Shown here: positions 15,868 through 23,924 of the stretch, piece by piece | Numbering within the stretch: the first letter of the stretch is position 1 | Layout of the letters: each line of letters starts with the position of its first letter | Assembly (NCBI RefSeq): GCF_014646695.1 | Contig: NZ_BMNT01000002.1 | Location: 250,930 to 292,948, forward strand | DNA from: Sphaerisporangium melleum | GTDB lineage: Bacteria > Actinomycetota > Actinomycetes > Streptosporangiales > Streptosporangiaceae | Reading direction: 5' to 3' | DNA length: 42,019 nucleotides | Made by a program: the position numbers and the translations under genes | The notes under the pieces: model-generated | Database searches by the model: none | Told to the model about the DNA's origin: nothing | The model's input: only the letters and a program-made list of their open reading frames with translations

Positions 15868-16569
15868 TCAGCCCGCTCCGGAGAGCTTGCCCAGGGCGAT
15901 CTCGCCGCTGGAGGAGTACATCGCGATCGCCGGGGAGACGGTGGCGTCGACGACGATGGAGACCAGGCCCGAGGAGCCTCCCTCGCCGTCGCCGGCACTC
16001 TCGACCAGCGCGCTCGGCGCGAGCACCTTGCCCTGCGCGGTGCCGCGGTTGGCGCCCGGTACGTAGATCACCTGGACGTGGTCGCCGCGCGCGAGGCCCT
16101 GGGGCACCTGCCCGGCCTTGAGGGCGAGACCGACGGTGACCTTGCCGGGCCCGACCTGCTCGCTGGTGGAGCTGACCATCTGCTCGGTGAGCAGGGTGCC
16201 GGGCAGGAGGGTGACCCGGGCGAACGTCGCGGCGACCTCCTGGCGGTGGACCCAGGAGACGTACCCGATGCCGGTGTCGGCGATCTGGACCTCCTCCATC
16301 GCCTCGGGGAGGACGGGCTGGCCGGGGCCGATCTGCTGGGTGATCCGAATGGCGGACACCCGGTCGCCGCTGCGCAGCACCAGCAATGTGGTGCCGAGGG
16401 CACCGCCGAGGACGAGCAGCAGCGCCAGGGCGGCGAGGGCGGGTTTGCGTTCGCGCGGCGGCACGGGGAGCTTGCGGGAGGCCGGCCCGGACAGCGCGCC
16501 CGGCGACCCGACACGCTCCGCGTTCGCGGAGGCACGGCCGTCGCGGTCGGATTTCTCGCTGATCCTCAT
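15868..16569 (-). CDS. SAF-domain protein, CpaB/RcpC-like
   Basis: The protein has 233 residues. A basic N-terminal cytosolic tail leads into a membrane helix at about 42-65 (KPALAALALLLVLGGALGTTLLVL). An SAF domain at about 69-135 follows (AIRITQQIGPGQPVLPEAMEEVQI...TLLPGTLLTEQM), then a beta-rich tail. CpaB/RcpC proteins link the pilus channel to the wall or outer layer. It is the first gene of the Tad operon; tadZ starts 1 base after its stop. The ATG at 16569 has only a poor ribosome site. Confidence 0.82.
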   Translation of the reverse strand: MRISEKSDRDGRASANAERVGSPGALSGPASRKLPVPPRERKPALAALALLLVLGGALGTTLLVLRSGDRVSAIRITQQIGPGQPVLPEAMEEVQIADTGIGYVSWVHRQEVAATFARVTLLPGTLLTEQMVSSTSEQVGPGKVTVGLALKAGQVPQGLARGDHVQVIYVPGANRGTAQGKVLAPSALVESAGDGEGGSSGLVSIVVDATVSPAIAMYSSSGEIALGKLSGAG

Positions 16570-17154
16570 GGGTGGGGGACTCCCGAATCAGGGACCTGAC
16601 CGGCGCCGCACCATGCGCTGACACCGGCCGGCACCGGGCCGGTCGTGCTGAACGGCATGACCACGATGCGGAACGGCATGGTCACGGATATGGAGGACGA
16701 AGGGGGTCGCAGGGCTATCTTCCGGAAATGTCATGCCATTGTGTGCAGCTTGCACCATGCGCGGGGACAGAAACCGGACCCATGCTCAACCACTATGGAT
16801 CGACTGTCAACGGGAGCGTCAAGAACCGTAATGGCCTGGTGACCCCGTCTAGACGATATTTCCAATGATATTCCATTTTGTATCGCAGGCCACTCCGATC
16901 ACGATCACCACTCCCCTTATCCCCAGCACGTCCTTTCCTCAACCCTGGATGACCGGGGCTTCACCTGGTGTTCGACCTGGCACCCCCGGCGGGCCACCCG
17001 CACCCTCGCGTCGGCGTCCTTCCCCGGCGCTCCGCAGCGCCATCGTCGGCAGAGGCCACCGCGCCCGAACACGTCCGCACGGGAGCTTTCGCCGGACCTG
17101 CCCGTCGTTTCCAGACGAGGGCCCGCCGCCCGGCCGGGGCCGGCGTCGCTCCGC
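16570..17154. other. Intergenic region upstream of the Tad operon
   Basis: No gene is supported. The stretch 16690-16940 is much more AT-rich than its surroundings (for example around 16855-16880) and should hold the Tad operon promoter on the minus strand. A dyad TGACCA (about 16659-16664) / TGGTCA (about 16679-16684) and two copies of GAACGGCATG nearby could be regulator sites. Confidence 0.5.
16649..16690. promoter_or_regulatory. Candidate operator upstream of the Tad operon
   Basis: Two direct copies of GAACGGCATG about 22 bases apart overlap a TGACCA / TGGTCA dyad, about 80-120 bases before the SAF gene start. Two-turn spacing is typical of activator sites such as those of SARP proteins, and the locus encodes a SARP-like protein. 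The link is inference. Confidence 0.35.
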
Positions 17155-17484
17155 CTATGCCTGCGAGGTCCGGGTCTCCTCGCCGATCCAGCTCAGGTAG
17201 GCGTCCAGGCCGCCCTCGATGGGCAGGCAGATGATCTCCGGGGTCTCGTACGGGTGCGCGCGCCGGAGGTGCTCGGTCAGCTCGGCGGAGCGCTCGCGGG
17301 TGGTCTTCACCAGGAGCAGGAACTCCTCGGCCGCCTCCACCTCGCCCTTCCACCGGTAGACGCTGGTGATCGGCCCGACGATCTGCGCGCAGGCGGCGAG
17401 CCGGGCGCGGACCGCCGACCCGGCGAGCTCCGCCGCCTTGGCGCGGTCGTCGATCGCGACCTGGACCTGGACGTACTGCGTCAT
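17155..17484 (-). CDS. cutA: Divalent-cation tolerance protein CutA
   Basis: A 109-residue protein of the trimeric CutA family. It shows the family layout: a beta strand QVQVAIDDRAKAAELAGSAVRARLAACAQIV, then ITSVYRWKGEVEAAEEFLLLVKTT, the HPYETPEIICLPIEGGLDAYLSWI core and a short tail. The ATG at 17484 has a GGAGGGG ribosome site 8 bases upstream; the frame is open further but without family support. CutA is widespread; links to copper tolerance are from other organisms. No metal gene is nearby. Confidence 0.93.
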   Translation of the reverse strand: MTQYVQVQVAIDDRAKAAELAGSAVRARLAACAQIVGPITSVYRWKGEVEAAEEFLLLVKTTRERSAELTEHLRRAHPYETPEIICLPIEGGLDAYLSWIGEETRTSQA

Positions 17485-17629
17485 GGGCGTCCCCTCCGGC
17501 TCCTCCGCGCGCCTGCCATGGCACACCGCGGCCAGGCTCTCATGACGAGACCGCGCGCCTCCGGCCTCGGGCCGGGGCGGGTGATCGGTGCGAGGCTCGA
17601 ACGAGATGGGTCCGGCGAGCAGGGTGGGA

Positions 17630-17793
17630 TGTACACAGAGTTATCCACAGCACCTGACGGTTGTCCACCGATCCACCTCCGCCGGAAAGATGGCAATGTA
17701 TCCGATTTAGTACCGAAAATCCCACCAAAAGACCCCCGAGTTATCCACAGGACCACGGGTTGTCCACAGCTCCACCCACAGGCCCTGTGTACA
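17630..17793 (+). promoter_or_regulatory. Cluster of four DnaA boxes inside an inverted-repeat frame
   Basis: Boxes on the plus strand: TTATCCACA (17641-17649), TTGTCCACC (17661-17669), TTATCCACA (17741-17749) and TTGTCCACA (17760-17768). They form two copies of one unit, exactly 100 bases apart, each with a TTATCCACA followed 19-20 bases later by a TTGTCCAC(A/C). The whole is framed by an exact inverted repeat, TGTACACAG (17630-17638) and CTGTGTACA (17785-17793). The consensus matches DnaA sites of high-GC actinobacteria. There is no dnaA or dnaN next to it, so it is not the usual oriC. Confidence 0.75.
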
Positions 17794-17960
17794 GTCGGCC
17801 CACCCACGGAGGCCCACCTTGCCGTGCAGCCCAAATATCGGACGCAGGGTTACATAAAGCACATAGATCGCTTTCACCCTATAAGCCGGACAGTGCACAC
17901 CACAGCCCCCCGGACGGTGAGGGACGTAAGAAGTCGCGCAACGGGAAAGCACAGGTCCGG

Positions 17961-18009
17961 TTGACGTGAACCTCCAGAGCGGATGGACTCGCGTCGCTAC
18001 TTTGTAGCG
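17961..18009 (+). promoter_or_regulatory. Candidate eccC promoter and downstream dyad
   Basis: TTGACG (17961-17966) and TGGACT (17984-17989) have a 17-base spacer. Just downstream is the dyad CGCTAC-TTT-GTAGCG (17995-18009), which would sit at the start of the transcript. The gene ATG is at 18051. Confidence 0.4.
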
Positions 18010-18050
18010 CGAAAAGGCCGCCGAGCCCGTGGACCCGGAGGAGACGACGC

Positions 18051-21000
18051 ATGCGGATCATGCTTACCGTGGTCTCAGAGGACGGCCGTCGTGACGTCGT
18101 CGTCGAGGGCGATGAGGAGACCACGGTCGCGGGGCTCGCCGCCGCACTGGAGGGTCCACCGGCCGAACGCCACGACAACGTCGTCCGCCTGTCCCGTGCC
18201 CGCGCGCCGTACGGCCTGGGCGGGCGGGCGGCGCGTCCGCCGCTGCCCGACGCCCCTTCACTATGGGTGGAGGGCAGGCGGCTGGCCCCGGACGCCCCCG
18301 TCACCGCCGCCCTGCGCGATGGCGACCTGGTCACGCTCGACCAGCGTGCCGCCACCTCCACCGTCCTGGCCGAGCCGGGCGGCGTCGTCGAGATCAGGGT
18401 GGCCGGCGGCCCGGCGGCGGGTTCGGTGCACCGCCTGGGGCTCGGCGTCCACGTCATCGGCTCCGACCCCTCCTGCGCGGTCCGCGTCGACGACCACCAC
18501 CTCGCGCCCGAGGCGGCGGAGGTGCGGGTGGGCCCGGACGGAGTGCTGGTGCGGTCGATGTACGTCACGCCCGAGGCCAGGCCCTCGCGTAGGGCCCGGC
18601 GGGCCGCGCGCCGCCGGGGCCGGGCGACCAAGGACGCGGCGACGGCCCGGGCCGGGGCCGAGATCATCGGCGACCTGACGCGGGGCACGGCGTACACCGT
18701 CCCCCGGCTGGACGGCGAGCCGATCGGGGCGCCCCGGCCGTGGCCGGAGGGCGCCGCGCTCGCCTGCGGCACCTCGGTGCTGGAGCTGCGGGCCACCGAG
18801 GCGCCGGACGCGCACCTGGACGGGTTGCCGGACGGCGGCCTGGCCTACAACCGGCCGCCGCGGCTGCGTCCCGCCGGCCGGGGCCGCCGGTTCGAGGTGC
18901 CGGTCGAGCCGGTCCGCGGCGAGGGGATACGCCTGCAGTTGCTGGCGGCCTGCCTGCCGGCCGTCCTCGGTCTCACCCTGGCGGTGGTCTTCCAGATCTG
19001 GTTCTACCTGCTCATCGCGCTCATGACCCCAATGATCATGATCGGGCAGTGGATCAGCGACCGGCGGCACGGGCGCAAGAAGCACCGGCAGGCCACCAAG
19101 GCGTACAAGGAGCGGCTGGCGGCTTTCGAGTCGGCGCTGGAGAAGGCCAGGGCGGTCAACGAGGTCGAACGCCGGGCGGCCTTCCCCGACCCCGCCGAGC
19201 TGCTGCTCACCGCGACCGGGCCGCGCAGGCGGCTGTGGGAGCGCAGGAGCCACGACCCCGACGCGATGCGGCTGCGCATCGGCCTCGCCGACCTGCCCGC
19301 CGAGATCGACTTCGTGCCCGAGCGCGGAGCGCCGCCGGACACCCCGATGCCCGACCCGCCGACCGCCGGGGCCGTGCCGGTGTCGCTGGCCATGCGCAGG
19401 CTCGGCGTCGCGGGCGTGACCGGGCCGCGCGACGTCGCGCTCGGGCTCACCCGGTCGCTGGTCGGCTCGGCCGTCACCTTGCACAGCCCTCGCGACCTGG
19501 CCGTGGTCGTGCTGTCGGCCAACGCCGACGGCGCCGCCCAGTGGGGCTGGACACGCTGGCTGCCGCACTGCGCGCCCCGGGACGCCGACTGCGTCGCGCT
19601 GGTCGGGGCCGACCCCGAGGCGGCCGCGCAGCGCGTGGCGGAGCTGGCCGCGCTGATCGGCGAACGGCTCGGTGAGGACGACCACGGGCTGGGCGCGCTG
19701 ACCTCGGCCAAGGGCTGGGGCCGGTCCCTTGGGGCGGAGGAGGAGCCGCTGTACGCCGCCTACGACGACCGCCCGTACGACATCCTGGTGATCATGGACG
19801 GCGCCCAGGTGCTGCGCGCGCTGCCCGGCATGCCGCAGGTGCTGCGGCAGGGGCCGCGCGCCGGGGTCTACACGATCGCGATCGACGAGGACCAGCGCCT
19901 GCTGCCGGAGGAGTGCGCGACGGTGGTCGACTGCGGGACCGACGGCTTCGTACGCCTGCGCGGCGGCGGGCTGGAGGCCATCGGGGAGATCCTCGCCGAC
20001 CAGGTCACCTCCTCCTGGAGCGAGCGGCTCGCCCGCGCGCTGTCCCCGCTGCGTGACGTGAGCAGGGACGACTCGGCCGCCGTGCTGCCCGGCTCGGTGC
20101 GCCTGCTCGACCTGCTCGGCCTGACCGCCCCGTCCGGCCGGGCGATCGCGTCGCGGTGGCGGGCCGGGGGCCGCACGACCGAGGCGCCGATCGGGCTGGG
20201 CGCCGATGGGCCGTTCAGCGTGGACCTGCGCAGGGACGGCCCGCACGCGCTGGTGGCGGGCACCACGGGAGCGGGCAAGTCCGAGCTGCTCCAGTCGCTG
20301 ATCTGCTCGCTCGCGGTGGCCAACCGGCCGGACGAGATGACGTTCGTGCTGATCGACTACAAGGGCGGCGCGGCGTTCAAGGAGTGCGTGCGGCTGCCGC
20401 ACACGGTCGGCATGGTCAGCGACCTGGACGAGCACCTGACCCAGCGGGCGCTCGCCTCGCTGGCCGCCGAGATCCGCCGCCGTGAACGGCTGCTGCTCGC
20501 CGCCGGCGCCAAGGACATCGACGACTACCACGCGCTCAGGGACCAGGCCGCGCACGCCTCGCTCACGCGCGGGAGCACCGCGGCCGAGCCGCTGCCCCGG
20601 CTGCTGCTGATCATCGACGAGTTCGCCGCCATGGTCGCGGAGCTGCCCGACTTCATGGACGGCCTGGTCGACATCGCCCGGCGCGGCCGTTCCCTCGGCA
20701 TCCACCTCGTCCTGGCCACCCAGCGGCCGGGTGGCGTGGTCACCGCCGACATCCAGGCCAACACCTCGCTGCGCATCGCCCTGCGCGTCACCGAGCCCGC
20801 CGAGTCGGCCGACGTCATCGCCGGGCCGGAGGCCGCGCACATCTCCAAGTCCACCCCCGGCCGCTGCTACGTCCGCTCCGGCGCGGGCCCCGCGCAGGCC
20901 GTGCAGACGGCCCGGGTCGGTGGCCGGGCGCCGCGGGCGGCGCGCCGTGGCGGCGGGCCGAAGGTCGTGGAGGTCGGCTGGCGCGACCTCGGCCACCCGC

Positions 21001-22829
21001 TGCGCACGGCCCCCGAGCCGGACGGCCCGTCCGGCGCCGACGGCGGGCCCGGCAGCGACCTGGCCCTCCTGGTGGACGCCATCGTGGACGCCGCGCGGCT
21101 GGCGGGCGTCCCCGGGCAGCCGAGCCCCTGGCTGCCGCCGCTCCCCGGTTCCGTCCTGCTCGACCCACCCTCCCCGCGCGGCGGGCCGGCCACCGGCCGC
21201 GCCGAGCTCGGCGAACCCGGTGGCGAGACGGTGATCCGCCTGCGCGCCGACGCCGCCATGCCCCCGGAGCCTGAACGGTTCGCCGAGTACGCGGGGACCG
21301 GCGGCGAGGTGCCGCCGCTGCCGTTCGGGGTCACCGACCTGCCCGCGGCGCAGGACCGCAGGCCGCTCGTGCTCGACCCCGTCCACGGCGGCCACCTGCT
21401 GGTCGCCGGGACCGCACGCACCGGCCGCTCGACCGTGCTGCGCACCCTGGCCGGGTCGATCGCCATGCTCACCTCGCCGCGCGACGTCCACCTGCACGCG
21501 ATCGACTGCGGGTCGGGCGCGCTGCTCCCGCTGGTCGCGCTGCCGCACTGCGGCGCCGTGGTGACCCGTGACCAGCTCGACCGGGTGGAACGCCTGCTCA
21601 CCCGGCTGCGCGACGAGGTCGGCCGCCGCCAGCAGCTCCTCGCCGAGGCGGGGTACGCCTCGCTGGCCGAGGCCAGGGCCGCCGCCCGGCGCGACCCGTA
21701 CGCGGGCGAGACGCTGCGGATGCCCTGGCTGGTGCTCATGCTCGACCGGTGGGAGGGGTTCACCGCGGCGTTCGAGGGCTACGACTACGGGCGGCTGCTG
21801 GAGGCGTTCATGCAGTTGCTCCGGGAGGGGCCCGCGGTGGGCCTGCGCGCCGTGGTCACCGCCGACCGGTCCGGGCTGCTCGGCCAGATCTCCACGCTGT
21901 TCGAGGACCGGCTGATCATGCGGCTGGCCGACCCGGCGGACTACGGACTGGCCGGGCTGCCGCCGAAGGCCATCCCGTCCGCTCTGCCGCCGGGACGGGC
22001 GCTGACGGTCGGCGAGCAGGGCGTCGTGGAGAGCCAGATCGCCCTGCTCTGCGATGACCCCTCCGGCCCGGCCCAGGTGGCGGCCGTGCAGGCCCTCGCC
22101 CGTACGGCCGCGCAGGCCGGGGTCGAACCGGGCGGGCTGCTGCGGGTGGACGCGCTGCCGATGCGGATCACCGCCACGCAGGCGCTCGAGTTGTCCCCCG
22201 GCTTCACGCCGCCCTCGCCGCTGTGGGCGCTGCTGGGCGCGGGCGGCGACGCGCTGGCCCCGCTCGGCGTCGATCTGCTGGCCCAGGGCCCGGCCGCGGT
22301 GGTCGCCGGGCCCGCGCGGTCCGGACGTTCGTCGGCGCTGCTCACCGCCGCGCGCTTCCTGCTGTCCGCCGGCACTCCGGTCGTCGTGGTCGCGCCGCGG
22401 CGCAGCCCGCTGCGCGAGCTGTCGGGCGAGAAGGGGGTGCTCGGGGTGGTCACCGGTGACGGGCAGGACCTGGCCGCGGTCGTCGGCGACCGCGAGCGGT
22501 ACGTGGTGACGGTGGACGACGCCGAGCTGGTCTCCCCCGACTCCCCGCTCGGCATGGCGCTGGAGAACACTCTGCGCAGCGGCAGGGACGGCGAGCACGG
22601 GCTGCTCATCGCCGGGACGACGGGCGACCTGGCCACGGCCTACCGCGGATTCGTGGCCGAGGCCCGCAAGGGACGCACCGGGCTGCTGCTGTCGGTGCAG
22701 AGCCCGGCGGACGGCGACCTGTTCAACGTCCGCCTGCCCAGGGGCGCGGTCGGCGGCCCGCCCGGACGCGGCCTGCTGGTCGTCAGCGGCACCCCGACCC
22801 CGATCCAGGCCGCCGTCACGGCCCTGTGA
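18051..22829 (+). CDS. FHA-domain FtsK/SpoIIIE-type ATPase, EccC/EssC-like (type VII secretion motor)
   Basis: The protein has 1592 residues. Residues 1-105 and about 112-185 are two small beta domains, the second clearly FHA-like (HRLGLGVHVIGSDPSCAVRVDD), as in EssC. A membrane hairpin lies at about 297-337. Three FtsK-type ATPase domains follow. The first is canonical: Walker A GTTGAGKS (737-744, K743) and DE box D856-E857. The second (GTARTGRST, 1120-1128) and third (GPARSGRSS, 1420-1428) have Arg in place of the P-loop lysine, so only the first is likely to hydrolyse ATP well. Such motors move WXG100 proteins across the membrane. A WXG100 gene lies 0.6 kb downstream on the other strand. 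The ATG has a GGAGGAG site. It ends convergent with the second TadE gene. Confidence 0.9.
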   Translation: MRIMLTVVSEDGRRDVVVEGDEETTVAGLAAALEGPPAERHDNVVRLSRARAPYGLGGRAARPPLPDAPSLWVEGRRLAPDAPVTAALRDGDLVTLDQRAATSTVLAEPGGVVEIRVAGGPAAGSVHRLGLGVHVIGSDPSCAVRVDDHHLAPEAAEVRVGPDGVLVRSMYVTPEARPSRRARRAARRRGRATKDAATARAGAEIIGDLTRGTAYTVPRLDGEPIGAPRPWPEGAALACGTSVLELRATEAPDAHLDGLPDGGLAYNRPPRLRPAGRGRRFEVPVEPVRGEGIRLQLLAACLPAVLGLTLAVVFQIWFYLLIALMTPMIMIGQWISDRRHGRKKHRQATKAYKERLAAFESALEKARAVNEVERRAAFPDPAELLLTATGPRRRLWERRSHDPDAMRLRIGLADLPAEIDFVPERGAPPDTPMPDPPTAGAVPVSLAMRRLGVAGVTGPRDVALGLTRSLVGSAVTLHSPRDLAVVVLSANADGAAQWGWTRWLPHCAPRDADCVALVGADPEAAAQRVAELAALIGERLGEDDHGLGALTSAKGWGRSLGAEEEPLYAAYDDRPYDILVIMDGAQVLRALPGMPQVLRQGPRAGVYTIAIDEDQRLLPEECATVVDCGTDGFVRLRGGGLEAIGEILADQVTSSWSERLARALSPLRDVSRDDSAAVLPGSVRLLDLLGLTAPSGRAIASRWRAGGRTTEAPIGLGADGPFSVDLRRDGPHALVAGTTGAGKSELLQSLICSLAVANRPDEMTFVLIDYKGGAAFKECVRLPHTVGMVSDLDEHLTQRALASLAAEIRRRERLLLAAGAKDIDDYHALRDQAAHASLTRGSTAAEPLPRLLLIIDEFAAMVAELPDFMDGLVDIARRGRSLGIHLVLATQRPGGVVTADIQANTSLRIALRVTEPAESADVIAGPEAAHISKSTPGRCYVRSGAGPAQAVQTARVGGRAPRAARRGGGPKVVEVGWRDLGHPLRTAPEPDGPSGADGGPGSDLALLVDAIVDAARLAGVPGQPSPWLPPLPGSVLLDPPSPRGGPATGRAELGEPGGETVIRLRADAAMPPEPERFAEYAGTGGEVPPLPFGVTDLPAAQDRRPLVLDPVHGGHLLVAGTARTGRSTVLRTLAGSIAMLTSPRDVHLHAIDCGSGALLPLVALPHCGAVVTRDQLDRVERLLTRLRDEVGRRQQLLAEAGYASLAEARAAARRDPYAGETLRMPWLVLMLDRWEGFTAAFEGYDYGRLLEAFMQLLREGPAVGLRAVVTADRSGLLGQISTLFEDRLIMRLADPADYGLAGLPPKAIPSALPPGRALTVGEQGVVESQIALLCDDPSGPAQVAAVQALARTAAQAGVEPGGLLRVDALPMRITATQALELSPGFTPPSPLWALLGAGGDALAPLGVDLLAQGPAAVVAGPARSGRSSALLTAARFLLSAGTPVVVVAPRRSPLRELSGEKGVLGVVTGDGQDLAAVVGDRERYVVTVDDAELVSPDSPLGMALENTLRSGRDGEHGLLIAGTTGDLATAYRGFVAEARKGRTGLLLSVQSPADGDLFNVRLPRGAVGGPPGRGLLVVSGTPTPIQAAVTAL

Positions 22830-22866
22830 CCGCGCCGCCCGGGACGCGGACGGCGGGTCAGGGCGC

Positions 22867-23412
22867 TCACTGGCAGCCGGTGGAGCCGTCGTCGGGGCGG
22901 AAGCACTCGATGGGGCCGCCGAAGGTGGAAGTGATCGTGAAGCTCATGCCGGGCAGCAGGGGGACCGCCGCCACGGCCTGGCCCTCGACGACCACGCCGC
23001 GCTGGTCACCCCGCTCCCAGGCCCGCACCTGGACCGCCTGGAGCATCTTGGGCCCGACCGCGCGGACGACGCTCCGCGCGCGGGCCTCGGCGGCCGCCTG
23101 CCAGCCGGACGAGGAGGTGCCCGCCGCCCGGGCGACGCGCGCCCCCTCACGGGCCGCGGCGTCGGCGACCTGCCTGCCGTGGAAGACCAGCGCGAACTGC
23201 ACGACGAGCAGGATCACCACGAGCACCACCGGCATGATCAGCGCCAGTTCGACGACCGAGGCGCCCCGATCACTCCCGCCTCGGTCGCACGCGTGCCGCC
23301 GCCCCACCGTCGGGTCGTCCGTGCGCCCGCAGTTCCCAAGCCGGCACTCCGGTCGCCGCCCGCTCACCGGACGGCCGCCCGGCCGCCGCCGGGCGTCGCC
23401 CGCCGAGGCCAC
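22867..23412 (-). CDS. TadE-like pseudopilin, second copy
   Basis: The protein has up to 181 residues. After an unusual basic, cysteine-containing leader of about 50 residues comes G|ASVVELALIMPVVLVVILLVVQFALVFHG, the TadE-type pseudopilin signal (Glu at +5), then ADAAAREGARVARAAG and a soluble tail with one cysteine near the end. The GTG at 23412 has no clear ribosome site; a GTG at 23307 would give a more normal leader. It begins 11 bases after the WXG100 gene on the same strand, so the two are probably one message. It may be a pseudopilin of the Tad machine encoded about 6 kb away. Confidence 0.8.
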   Translation of the reverse strand: MASAGDARRRPGGRPVSGRRPECRLGNCGRTDDPTVGRRHACDRGGSDRGASVVELALIMPVVLVVILLVVQFALVFHGRQVADAAAREGARVARAAGTSSSGWQAAAEARARSVVRAVGPKMLQAVQVRAWERGDQRGVVVEGQAVAAVPLLPGMSFTITSTFGGPIECFRPDDGSTGCQ

Positions 23413-23422
23413 GGCCGTACCG

Positions 23423-23695
23423 TCAGCGGGTCGCGGACTCGATGTTTCCGCGGTAGGTGGTGATGATGCGCGAGGCCTCGGTCAGCTCTTCCGACATGCG
23501 CTGGAAGGCCTGCCGGTAGTTCTGCCAGGCGCCGCCGAAGCGCACCGCGCCCGGCCCCGTCCAGGCCGTGCCGACCTTCGCCGCCTCGCGGTCGAGCGCC
23601 GCCATGGTCTGGCGCACCTGCTCGGCCTGCTGCGTGAACTGGGCGGCCATGTTCTGCATTTCCGCGGGGTCGCCGCCGAGCAAGCTCTGGCTCAT
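23423..23695 (-). CDS. WXG100-family protein (type VII substrate)
   Basis: A 90-residue helical protein with WTG in the turn between two helices (VGTAWTGPGAVRFGGAWQNYRQAF), the WXG100 pattern. It is all-helical, with no signal peptide, as usual for EsxA-like substrates that form four-helix dimers. The ATG at 23695 has AAGGAG 7 bases upstream; a longer reading has no support. A single copy rather than an esxA/esxB pair suggests a homodimer. The YxxxD/E export signal usually found after the second helix is not obvious; the tail is RIITTYRGNIESATR. Confidence 0.88.
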   Translation of the reverse strand: MSQSLLGGDPAEMQNMAAQFTQQAEQVRQTMAALDREAAKVGTAWTGPGAVRFGGAWQNYRQAFQRMSEELTEASRIITTYRGNIESATR

Positions 23696-23745
23696 GCCGG
23701 TCTCCTTCGGGATCGTCTGCACACAGGGGGTAGCCAAACGCCCTT

Positions 23746-23751
23746 ACTTTA
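23746..23751 (-). promoter_or_regulatory. Candidate -10 of the WXG100-tadE operon
   Basis: On the minus strand TAAAGT lies about 50 bases before the WXG100 ATG. No clear -35 was found. Confidence 0.3.
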
Positions 23752-23809
23752 GACGTCGATCTCATCTGACGCACCGGTTATGCCCAGCGAATATCGCCCT
23801 CGACCCCTA

Positions 23810-23827
23810 GCGCCGGGCGCCCGGCGC
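23810..23827. repeat. Perfect 18-base palindrome
   Basis: GCGCCGGGCGCCCGGCGC is a perfect palindrome between the divergent WXG100 and accA genes. It could be an operator or cruciform; it is too short in loop to be an ordinary terminator. Confidence 0.6.
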
Positions 23828-23852
23828 GAGTAAGTAACGAGGGGGGTAGGGG

Positions 23853-23881
23853 CTTACGGCAGATCAAAGGCCGCTTACACT
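23853..23881 (+). promoter_or_regulatory. Candidate promoter of the acyl-CoA carboxylase alpha gene
   Basis: CTTACG (23853-23858) and TACACT (23876-23881) with a 17-base spacer stand 44 bases before the GTG start. Confidence 0.45.
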
Positions 23882-23924
23882 CCGTTGAAGGCGTGCAAGG
23901 CCGTGAGGGAAAGGGACCACCTCG

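Larger units (their letters stand above)
17485..18050. other. Intergenic region with DnaA-box cluster and eccC promoter
   Basis: This divergent gap between cutA and the FHA-EccC gene has no supported gene. It contains four DnaA-type boxes (17641-17768), flanking inverted repeats, an AT-rich patch and a candidate promoter near 17961-17989. Confidence 0.7.

Noticed and set aside
13722-16121. Long plus-strand frame of 799 codons
   Set aside because: It runs antisense to tadA, tadZ and the SAF gene, which have clear family motifs.
17630-17793. Chromosome origin oriC
   Set aside because: Only four boxes and no dnaA or dnaN beside it; actinobacterial oriC has many more boxes and lies between those genes.
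18261-22598. Long open frame of 1445 codons on the minus strand
   Set aside because: It is the antisense of the EccC gene; its Arg/Gly/Ala/Gln-rich product has no domain and comes from GC bias.
22830-22866. Terminator between eccC and the second tadE gene
   Set aside because: Only short, broken GC arms; not strong enough to call.
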